DNA of 64,000 nucleotides, from contig CAXYCJ010000016.1 in NCBI GenBank assembly GCA_964275585.1, positions 31,635 to 95,634 of the forward strand, in the 5' to 3' direction. Shown piece by piece: positions 17,698-24,859 of the stretch. Source of the DNA: D2472 sp964275585. Lineage in GTDB: Bacteria; Pseudomonadota; Gammaproteobacteria; Magnimaribacterales; D2472. The position numbers and the translations under genes are program-made. The notes below the pieces were generated by a model. That model saw nothing but the letters and a program-made list of their open reading frames with translations. It was not told the DNA's origin and did no database searches. The number at the start of each line of letters is the position of its first letter. Position 1 is the stretch's first letter.

Positions 17698-18666
17698 ATG
17701 AAAACTAAGATTACAGAATTATTTGGTATAGAGCATCCTATCATTCAAGGTGGCATGCATCATGTAGGTTTTGCAGAATTGGCTGCAGCTGTTTCGAATG
17801 CAGGTGGTCTTGGGACCATTACTGGTTTAACCCAGGGAACTCCAGAAAAGCTAGCTAATGAAATAGCGCGCTGCCAAGAGATGACAGATAAACCCTTTGC
17901 TGTGAACTTAACATTCTTGCCTTCGCTAACTCCTCCTGATTATCCTGGTTTGGTAAGAGTTATTATTGATGCAGGTGTCCCCATCGTTGAAACAGCTGGC
18001 AGAAATCCTGCTGAGTATTTACCAGCTCTTAAAGAAGCTGGAATTAAAGTGATTCATAAGTGCACCTCGGTAAGGCATTCTTTAAAAGCCCAATCCATTG
18101 GTTGTGATGCAGTATCAGTTGATGGTTTTGAGTGTGGCGGCCATCCTGGCGAAGATGATATTCCTAATTTTATTCTATTGCCTCGAGCTGCGGATGAGTT
18201 AGAAATTCCTTTTGTTGCTTCTGGAGGCATGGCAGATGCAAGAAGTTTGGTTGCAGCCATGGCACTTGGTGCTGAAGGTATGAATATGGGAACAAGATTT
18301 ATTGCAACCCAAGATGCACCTGTTCATCAAAATGTTAAAGACGCAATTGTGAATGCCTCTGAGCTTGATACTAGATTGATTATGCGATCCCTTACCAATA
18401 CCGAAAGAGTTTTAAATAATGAAGCTGTCGAGCGTCTTATTGAAAAAGAAAAAGCCCTTGGCGATCAACTAACCTTTGCAGATATTGTTGACGAGGTTGC
18501 TGGAGTTTATCCAAAGATCATGCACGAAGGCACCATGGAAGTTGGCGCTTGGTCCTGCGGAATGGTTGCAGGTTTAGTGAATGATATCCCAACAGTTAAA
18601 GATTTAATTGATGGAATTATGAGTGAAGCTGACAGTATTATCGGAAAAAGACTAAGTAATTTTTAA
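17698..18666 (+). CDS. Nitronate monooxygenase
   Basis: A 322-residue FMN-dependent enzyme of the nitronate monooxygenase family. I-I-Q-G-G-M, S-N-A-G-G-L-G and the F-E-C-G-G-H-P-G-E motif with H149 (the expected catalytic histidine) are present, followed by A-S-G-G-M-A and G-A-E-G-M-N-M-G-T-R-F. The ATG at 17698 is chosen because AAAGGA stands correctly upstream; the frame is open further upstream inside the SDR gene, but that extension is not needed. It is the last gene of the operon. It differs from the paralogue at 9069 by keeping the histidine. Confidence 0.9.
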   Translation: MKTKITELFGIEHPIIQGGMHHVGFAELAAAVSNAGGLGTITGLTQGTPEKLANEIARCQEMTDKPFAVNLTFLPSLTPPDYPGLVRVIIDAGVPIVETAGRNPAEYLPALKEAGIKVIHKCTSVRHSLKAQSIGCDAVSVDGFECGGHPGEDDIPNFILLPRAADELEIPFVASGGMADARSLVAAMALGAEGMNMGTRFIATQDAPVHQNVKDAIVNASELDTRLIMRSLTNTERVLNNEAVERLIEKEKALGDQLTFADIVDEVAGVYPKIMHEGTMEVGAWSCGMVAGLVNDIPTVKDLIDGIMSEADSIIGKRLSNF

Positions 18667-18682
18667 GAACTAGATTCTGGTT

Positions 18683-19636
18683 TTATCCTAAGATGCCAAT
18701 GGTTCTATCAATGAACCAGAAAAAACCCATGCCACCTAAAATTAATGACGTTAGGGTGGCAGATTGCTTATATAGATCAAATTTATGAGCCATCCAGATA
18801 AAAAATCCAAATATTGGTACCAACAATAGTTGACCTACTTCAATCCCTAAATTAAAAAATAGTAGGGAGAGAAGTAGCTGTTCATTACCAATGCCTATTC
18901 CTGTTAGAGCATTGGCAAAACCCAGGCCATGCAGTAAACCAAATCCAAATGCAATTAGCCAAGGAGTTGAAGCGTATTTTTTATTCTCACTTACCTCCAA
19001 TGCTAAGTAAATAATTGTTAGCGCAATAATAGCCTCAACGGTAGCCTGGGGCAGTGAAACTAAATCAAAGACTGATAAACCTAGAGTGATGCTATGAGCA
19101 AGAGTAAAGGCTGTAATAGTTTTTATGGCATTAAATAAACTTGATACCAAAAACAGCAGCCCTAAAATAAATAAGATGTGATCATTTCCACTCATTAGGT
19201 GATCAATGCCCAGTGTGAAGTATCCAAGAGGATAAATCTGTTCTTTAAATGGAATTTTTAAAGAAGATTTTTTGAGATTCATAAGTCCCTCAAACACCTC
19301 TCCATTAAGATGAGTTATGGTAACTAGCGCATCATTAAGAACGCTAAGATTTTTTAATTCAATAGTTTGACTTTTAAGAGAATTTTCACAATTGATTAAT
19401 ATTTTCTCTACTAAATATTTACCTTCTTGAATTGGTATTTGGTTTTCTCTCTCACAATTAGCTGGAAAAATGATCTCTGCTCTAGCTCCAATATTTTTTA
19501 TGGGATACATCCAGCTAACTTTATATTCATGTTCATTGATCTCATCTATAACGAGATGGGCTGGATTAAATTCATGGGAGAGTAATGCAGTCGAGCAAAA
19601 AAGAATTGCAAATGTTATAGCCAGCCTAGAAATCAT
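18683..19636 (-). CDS. HupE/UreJ family protein with periplasmic N-terminal domain
   Basis: A 317-residue membrane protein. Residues 1-20 are a signal peptide, 21 to about 135 a predicted periplasmic beta-rich domain with two cysteines (C61, C83), and the C-terminal half has about six helices. Family motifs are H146-L-M-S-G-N-D152-H153, H-S-I-T-L, G-L-L-H-G-L-G-F and F-N-L-G-I-E-V-G-Q. HupE-type proteins are linked to metal uptake, but the substrate is unknown. Its ATG overlaps the stop of the upstream PpiC-like gene by one base, and the DUF3604 gene precedes both, giving a three-gene operon. Confidence 0.88.
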   Translation of the reverse strand: MISRLAITFAILFCSTALLSHEFNPAHLVIDEINEHEYKVSWMYPIKNIGARAEIIFPANCERENQIPIQEGKYLVEKILINCENSLKSQTIELKNLSVLNDALVTITHLNGEVFEGLMNLKKSSLKIPFKEQIYPLGYFTLGIDHLMSGNDHILFILGLLFLVSSLFNAIKTITAFTLAHSITLGLSVFDLVSLPQATVEAIIALTIIYLALEVSENKKYASTPWLIAFGFGLLHGLGFANALTGIGIGNEQLLLSLLFFNLGIEVGQLLLVPIFGFFIWMAHKFDLYKQSATLTSLILGGMGFFWFIDRTIGILG

Positions 19637-20436
19637 TAGAACTTATAGTTCGGGCTTATAACTACATTATACTCAGAGCTAATCTCATTGATATATTTTG
19701 CCAGAGCCTCATCTTGTGCTTGCTTCAAGAAGTCTTGTTGAACTCTTGAGATCACTTTTTCAAGCGGAGGTAAGAAACCCTTAGAAACATCCTTTAGAAA
19801 AACTAAATGCTCTCCAAAAGCTGATGAATGTGGTCCGGACCACTCATTTACAGGCAGCTCTTCAATTATCCTAAAAAATACCTCACCAAAATTTTTTTTG
19901 ATCTCATCTCCACTATTTTGATAGAAATTTTTTCCAAGAAAAAATGGATCACCTTTTAATGCTGCTCCGTCCATTTGAAAATCTTTAAAAGCTTTATTTG
20001 CTCTTTCCTGAGCATCAGTTTCTTTAGAGAAGTAATGATGGGAAAAAGAATAGGTTGTTGGCACGAAGTAATTATTTTTATTCTGCTCAAAGAATTTTTT
20101 TAGATCTTCCTGCGAAGGCTTATTGGGAATTGTTTCTTGTTTTAAGAAAGTAATTTTTTGTGCCAACCTGCGCTTAATAATTCGATCTTCTTGATCTAAA
20201 CCTAATAGCAAGGCTTCTCTATATAAAATTTCTTCTTGTACAAAATTATTGATGATATTAACTATTTCTTCATCGCTTGGCGGTCTGCCAACTTGAGATT
20301 GCCATGCTGAGAGAAGACTTGCTAACTCTGCATCTGAAATATAAATATCTTTTGAGCTTTTCTCAGAATTGAACCCAATATCAAAGAAAAAAATTAATAG
20401 TCCAATTGCAAAAAATACAAGTATCCTGAGATTCAC
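19636..20436 (-). CDS. PpiC/SurA-like peptidyl-prolyl isomerase family protein, membrane-anchored
   Basis: A 266-residue protein with one N-terminal membrane segment (about 4-20) and a periplasmic SurA_N/parvulin-type region. Features are the helical part with E-E-I-L-Y-R-E-A-L-L-L-G-L, R-R-L-A-Q-K-I, and a later segment with G-P-H-S-S-A-F-G-E-H-L-V corresponding to the end of a rotamase domain. Related proteins occur beside HupE-like genes. It is likely a dedicated folding factor for an exported partner such as the DUF3604 protein encoded 16 bases upstream; that pairing is inference from the operon. Confidence 0.8.
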   Translation of the reverse strand: MNLRILVFFAIGLLIFFFDIGFNSEKSSKDIYISDAELASLLSAWQSQVGRPPSDEEIVNIINNFVQEEILYREALLLGLDQEDRIIKRRLAQKITFLKQETIPNKPSQEDLKKFFEQNKNNYFVPTTYSFSHHYFSKETDAQERANKAFKDFQMDGAALKGDPFFLGKNFYQNSGDEIKKNFGEVFFRIIEELPVNEWSGPHSSAFGEHLVFLKDVSKGFLPPLEKVISRVQQDFLKQAQDEALAKYINEISSEYNVVISPNYKF

Positions 20437-20452
20437 TTTAGTTTTCTAAAAT

Positions 20453-22534
20453 TTATAAGGGAATAATATTTAACTCACTCGACTCTGGTATATACCAAAT
20501 AGGAGAGGACCATGCACGTTCTTGAATTGTTTTATGCAGATCAGGCCTTGGAGTGACTCCAGCTTTTACTGCATCCCAAGTAGACCATCGACACGTTGGA
20601 TTTTCCAAAACTCGAACATAGTAAAAAGCTTTAATGGTTGGATCAAAATCAGGATCTGTCCATATAGTTTTTAATTCTCCAGCTCCAACGTCATTTGAAA
20701 TAGAGCAATCATTAATATTTACTCGAGCACCATTATCAGGGCAGCGATTAGTTGCAGGATCTATTGATAGACCATCCGAGCATGCAACATCATAAACTTC
20801 CTCTTTTGGAGTTCCAGATGCATTTTCAACCCAGCCTTTAATAATTTGTACTCTTTGCAGAGGAGCTCCTAGTTTGTCGCGTTGAGCCCAAACTAAAAAT
20901 TGAGGGGCTTGGTCATTGTTACCAAATAAATCAGCGCCCATGGTGACGCCTTTTGCATAGGCATTTTGAACCATATCTTCAGAATCTAAGTTAATTGATT
21001 CCATGTCAAAGCCAGCAAAGAACCTTACTGCCATTCTAGTGCCAGTAGTTGCAAATGTTTCTTTTCTTTTGAAAGCTTGAAAAATAGAATCCCGAGTATT
21101 CTCTTCTGCCCAAGCTACTGCCAAGCCTGATGCACTCCATTGATCAAATCCAACATCTGCATAAGTATTCCCATCAATTTCTAGAATACTTATGGGTTGA
21201 GCATAAACATCAGCATATTCATTAAGTTGGTCAATTCGATCTTGTGGGAGAGGCACGCTTCCTCTACTAAAATCAGTTCCATCCAACACTCCAGCCTTCG
21301 ACCAATAATCATCCTCATCAAAACCTCCAGCACCAGTATGGGTATCGCTTGATCCAATTACACCAAATTTATAAGGGTTGCCTTGGCCTTTCCATTCCAA
21401 TGTTAGTCCTCTTAAAAATGCATCTCTTACATAACCTCCTTGAGGCATGCTGTAAGTAGGAGGCCTACTTCCAACTCTTTTATCCATGATTTCAAAATCT
21501 GCCCATTCATCGTCCGGTGAGAGTAAGGGGTGGGTATCAGAAGTTCCTTTAATTTGAGTGATTTCGACAACAGGTTCATTTCTCATACGCTTTTCAGAAT
21601 ATTCTGCGCTGATTGGGTTGCCTCTAAATGTTTCTACTTCAAACATTTGACCATTAGAGCCGTTGCTGTTGTGAGGCATGGCCAAAGAATCAACACCTTT
21701 GTCTCTTAAGCCATCCATCCATGTCCAAAGGTCTTCTGGATTTATAGAATCAATTCTGGTCCAAGGTCTAATAGGAGCATTTGAGGAATTAAAAATAACA
21801 TTTCTATGTAAGTTACCGCCCTCAACATCTGTTGAAGTTGTAAATTCATAGCCGATAAATGTGGTGAATTTCCCTGGATCATTAAACTCTTCAGCCGCAT
21901 TTGCAACGTCTGCCCAAGCGGATTTATGCACATCATAATCAAATGATTTGAGGGCTAATTGAATATTATTAGTGAACCAGGCACTAATATACTTTGGATG
22001 CCACCATGGATAAGGTTTAATAATAGCTTGGGTTAAGACAGAGCTAAAAAGATCGGCTCTTGCACCCAGTGATTCAACCGTAACATTTTCGGGTCTATTA
22101 AGATTATGCATTGGTTTAGTCCATTCATTCTTGGACATCTCTGAGGATGTATCAGCATAATTTTCTATCATTCCCATGTAAAAACCGTGATCAGTAACTG
22201 CATAAAAGTCCAATGGCTCTTTTAATTTCATGTCAAATCCCAGAGGATGCTTAATGGCCTCACCTGTAGCATATTTGTAAGCATCGTATGGAGTAGCAGT
22301 AACTCCAAAAATATATGCATCAAAAGAATATTTTGTATGAACGTGTAAGTCACCATAAAGAGGAATTCTATCTGGGTTAGACGGCACGCTCATATCACTT
22401 GCAGGTTGGTCTAACGAAAAGTCTATAATTTCTAGCGCTGAATCACTTTGAAAGTTTGTGTAAAAGCCAGATGTATAAATTACAAAGATTGTTGAAACAA
22501 CCATTAGACCAATAAAAGATTTGCTCATTTTCAT
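20453..22534 (-). CDS. DUF3604 family protein, exported or membrane-anchored
   Basis: A 693-residue protein. Residues about 7-25 form a hydrophobic export or anchor segment. G-D-L-H-V-H-T at 61-67, A-V-T-D-H-G and G-S-S-D-T-H-T resemble metal-binding signatures of PHP-type phosphoesterases, which is the basis for guessing a metal-dependent hydrolase. The biochemical function of DUF3604 is unknown. AGGGG lies seven bases before the ATG; a second in-frame ATG lies two codons in. It is the first gene of a minus-strand operon with the PpiC-like and HupE-like genes, and it has a paralogue at 24860-26836. Confidence 0.85.
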   Translation of the reverse strand: MKMSKSFIGLMVVSTIFVIYTSGFYTNFQSDSALEIIDFSLDQPASDMSVPSNPDRIPLYGDLHVHTKYSFDAYIFGVTATPYDAYKYATGEAIKHPLGFDMKLKEPLDFYAVTDHGFYMGMIENYADTSSEMSKNEWTKPMHNLNRPENVTVESLGARADLFSSVLTQAIIKPYPWWHPKYISAWFTNNIQLALKSFDYDVHKSAWADVANAAEEFNDPGKFTTFIGYEFTTSTDVEGGNLHRNVIFNSSNAPIRPWTRIDSINPEDLWTWMDGLRDKGVDSLAMPHNSNGSNGQMFEVETFRGNPISAEYSEKRMRNEPVVEITQIKGTSDTHPLLSPDDEWADFEIMDKRVGSRPPTYSMPQGGYVRDAFLRGLTLEWKGQGNPYKFGVIGSSDTHTGAGGFDEDDYWSKAGVLDGTDFSRGSVPLPQDRIDQLNEYADVYAQPISILEIDGNTYADVGFDQWSASGLAVAWAEENTRDSIFQAFKRKETFATTGTRMAVRFFAGFDMESINLDSEDMVQNAYAKGVTMGADLFGNNDQAPQFLVWAQRDKLGAPLQRVQIIKGWVENASGTPKEEVYDVACSDGLSIDPATNRCPDNGARVNINDCSISNDVGAGELKTIWTDPDFDPTIKAFYYVRVLENPTCRWSTWDAVKAGVTPRPDLHKTIQERAWSSPIWYIPESSELNIIPL

Positions 22535-22652
22535 TTAATTCCCCTATTTTTTAATTTTTTATCTTAACCTATTTTTTATTAGGATAGCGATAAATTGACA
22601 CAATATATGACAATACTATATAAAGATATGAATACTTAATAAAAGGAGCAGC
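22535..22652 (+). promoter_or_regulatory. Divergent intergenic region with TetR-like half-palindrome and promoter for the yghU operon
   Basis: A 21-base site at 22594-22614 (ATTGACACAATATATGACAAT) resembles the palindrome at 9027-9059 but is imperfect in the right arm. It supplies TTGACA at 22595-22600, followed by TATATA at 22617-22622 (16-base spacer) or TATAAA at 22619-22624. AAAGGAG provides a ribosome-binding site before the ATG at 22653. The minus-strand DUF3604 gene has AGGGG before its start; its promoter was not found with confidence. Confidence 0.6.
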
Positions 22653-23495
22653 ATGAGTGATTCACCAACATATACCCCTCCAAAAGTTTGGAAGTGGGAA
22701 AATCAAAGTGGCGGCAAGTTTACTAATATTAATAGACCTATTTCAGGCTCTACACATGATGAAGAATTGCCTATAGGCAAACATCCTCTCCAGCTTTATT
22801 CTTTGGGCACTCCAAATGGAATTAAAATTACAGTATTGCTAGAAGAGCTTTTAGCTCTAGGTCATGAGGGAGCAGAATACGACGCATTTCTAATTAATAT
22901 TGGTGAGGGAGCGCAGTTTAGTAGCGGCTTTGTTGAGGTTAATCCTAATTCTAAAATTCCTGCATTATTAGATCTGAGCACAAAACCTTCCACTCGTGTT
23001 TTTGAATCAGGCGCCATCATGATGTATTTAGCTGAAAAGTTTGGAGAGTTCTTACCAACTGATTCCTCAAATAAAGCTGAGTGTATGTCATGGTTTTTTT
23101 GGGGCATGGCCAGTTCTCCATATTTAGGTGGAGGCTTTGGGCATTTCTATGCTTATGCTCCGGAAAAATTCGAATACCCCATTAATAGATTTGCCATGGA
23201 GGTAAAACGTCAGTTAGATGTGCTTGATAAAAATTTATCTTCAAGACAATATTTATGTGGAGATACCTTTAATATCTCTGACATAGCAGTACATGCATGG
23301 TATGGAACTTTGATGCTTCGCAATATTTATGACTCTGCAGTTTTCTTAGATGTTGCCTCATATAAAAATCTAGATCGCTGGGCGAAAGAGATTGCAGATC
23401 GTCCTGCATACAAAAGAGGTTCTAGGGTGGGCAGAATGCCAACTGCTGAAGATAATGCAATTCTTGAGCGCCATGATCCAAGCGACTTTGATTAA
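22653..23495 (+). CDS. yghU: Glutathione S-transferase / glutathione-dependent disulfide-bond oxidoreductase, YghU-like
   Basis: A 280-residue GST whose N-terminal extension (P-P-K-V-W-K-W and F-T-N-I-N-R-P-I-S-G) is characteristic of YghU. The thioredoxin domain has L-G-T-P-N-G-I-K, S-K-I-P-A-L and F-E-S-G-A-I-M-M-Y-L-A-E; the C-terminal domain ends with A-Y-K-R-G. YghU-type enzymes bind two glutathiones and reduce disulfides or peroxides. It begins an operon with the DsbA/HCCA-like and DUF3604 lipoprotein genes, downstream of a TetR-like site. Confidence 0.9.
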   Translation: MSDSPTYTPPKVWKWENQSGGKFTNINRPISGSTHDEELPIGKHPLQLYSLGTPNGIKITVLLEELLALGHEGAEYDAFLINIGEGAQFSSGFVEVNPNSKIPALLDLSTKPSTRVFESGAIMMYLAEKFGEFLPTDSSNKAECMSWFFWGMASSPYLGGGFGHFYAYAPEKFEYPINRFAMEVKRQLDVLDKNLSSRQYLCGDTFNISDIAVHAWYGTLMLRNIYDSAVFLDVASYKNLDRWAKEIADRPAYKRGSRVGRMPTAEDNAILERHDPSDFD

Positions 23496-23510
23496 TTGTA
23501 GGCGATAGAT

Positions 23511-24857
23511 ATGTTAAAAGCCTTTAGAAATTTTATGTCTCGGCGAACTATGGGCGCAAAAGTTAGAAATCAAGTTATGAATACTTTTTCTGATTATAAA
23601 ATTTTTCAAAATATTAGAAATAAAACAGAGGCTGCTAGAAAGGAAGAAGAACGACCGCATGAAGTATTGTATTTCCACAAGGTAGATGATCCGTATTCAT
23701 ATCTCACCATTCAATGCATTGAAAAATTAGAATCTTCCTTTGATGTTGTGCTCAAACCGATATTGGTTGGAGAGGAAAATCTTGAAGCTGTTCATGAACC
23801 TTCTCTTTACACCATCTATTGTTTAAATGATGTAAAACGAATTGCGCCTTTTTACAACATTGATTTTACCGCCAATGAATATCCTGCAAGAGAAATGGTA
23901 GAAAAAGCCCACTCAATCTTAACTTCAGTAACTGAAAAAGAGTTTAGTGAGATAGCAGCTAAAGTTAGCTCTGCTTTATGGGAGGGAGATGCTGATGTTC
24001 TAGATGCATTATCCTCTTCTTATTTTGCAACTAAGAGCGAGGTCAAAGAAAAGTTAATTCAGGGTAACGAAATGAGAGACGCAAAAGGTTACTATTTTGG
24101 ATCTGCATTTTATTATGAAAAAGAGTTGTACTGGGGCGTGGATCGTTTGCCACATTTAGAGGAAAGGCTTGCTAGCTTGGGAGCAAAGAACCCTCAAGCA
24201 AGTGAAAGCATCTGCCCATTACAATTAAAAGCTCCTAAGCAATTAGCATCAGACAAAAAATTAAATTTATATTACTACCCATCTTTGAACAGCCCATATA
24301 CTTTTGTAAGCACTAAAAGAGTGCGTCAAATTCGTGAAGATTACCCAGTAAACCTTATAACAAAACCTGTGCTGCCCATGCTCATGCGCATGATGACCAT
24401 TCCAACTTTTAAAGCTAAATACATTATTTCAGATGCTGCAAGAGAGGGCAGAAAGTATGATCACGAAATGAGATCTATTTATTCACCGATTGGCCAGCCA
24501 GCCAGAAAATCCTATTCATTATTCCCAGTGATTGATGAAGCAGGGAAGGGTTTTGAGTATATCGAATCATTATTAAAAGCATCTTTTCAAGATGGCATCA
24601 ATATTGGCGATGAGGTTTTTTTAGAAAATTTGGTTACCGATCTTGAACTTGATTGGTCGATCATCAAAAAAGATTTAAATACCAAATATTGGAAAAAAGT
24701 CTTAAATGATAATGTAGAGGATATGTATACTGGAAATTGTTGGGGAGTTCCTAGTTTTAAAATTACTGATGAAGATGGAGATAATCCTTTTTACGTTTGG
24801 GGACAGGATAGAATGTGGCTTTTAAAAGAAGAAATATTTAAACGTTTAGGTAGTTAG
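23511..24857 (+). CDS. Duplicated DsbA-fold / 2-hydroxychromene-2-carboxylate isomerase-like protein
   Basis: A 448-residue protein that appears to hold two copies of a DsbA-like HCCA-isomerase/glutathione-transferase-kappa-like fold. The first begins near residue 46 (V-L-Y-F-H-K-V-D-D-P-Y-S-Y), the second near residue 253 (L-Y-Y-Y-P-S-L-N-S-P-Y-T-F). Both start with a beta strand and a D/N-x-P-Y motif, where kappa-class proteins bind glutathione. The second copy ends with W-G-V-P-S-F, the cis-proline motif of the fold. The first ~45 residues are basic and helical. Its position between YghU and DUF3604 suggests glutathione-linked chemistry; the substrate is unknown. Confidence 0.7.
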   Translation: MLKAFRNFMSRRTMGAKVRNQVMNTFSDYKIFQNIRNKTEAARKEEERPHEVLYFHKVDDPYSYLTIQCIEKLESSFDVVLKPILVGEENLEAVHEPSLYTIYCLNDVKRIAPFYNIDFTANEYPAREMVEKAHSILTSVTEKEFSEIAAKVSSALWEGDADVLDALSSSYFATKSEVKEKLIQGNEMRDAKGYYFGSAFYYEKELYWGVDRLPHLEERLASLGAKNPQASESICPLQLKAPKQLASDKKLNLYYYPSLNSPYTFVSTKRVRQIREDYPVNLITKPVLPMLMRMMTIPTFKAKYIISDAAREGRKYDHEMRSIYSPIGQPARKSYSLFPVIDEAGKGFEYIESLLKASFQDGINIGDEVFLENLVTDLELDWSIIKKDLNTKYWKKVLNDNVEDMYTGNCWGVPSFKITDEDGDNPFYVWGQDRMWLLKEEIFKRLGS

Positions 24858-24859
24858 TT

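Noticed and set aside
18700..18718. Stem TGGTTC/GAACCA near the convergent ends of the nitronate monooxygenase and HupE genes
   Set aside because: It lies in HupE coding sequence and is not followed by a T run on either strand, so it is not a credible terminator.
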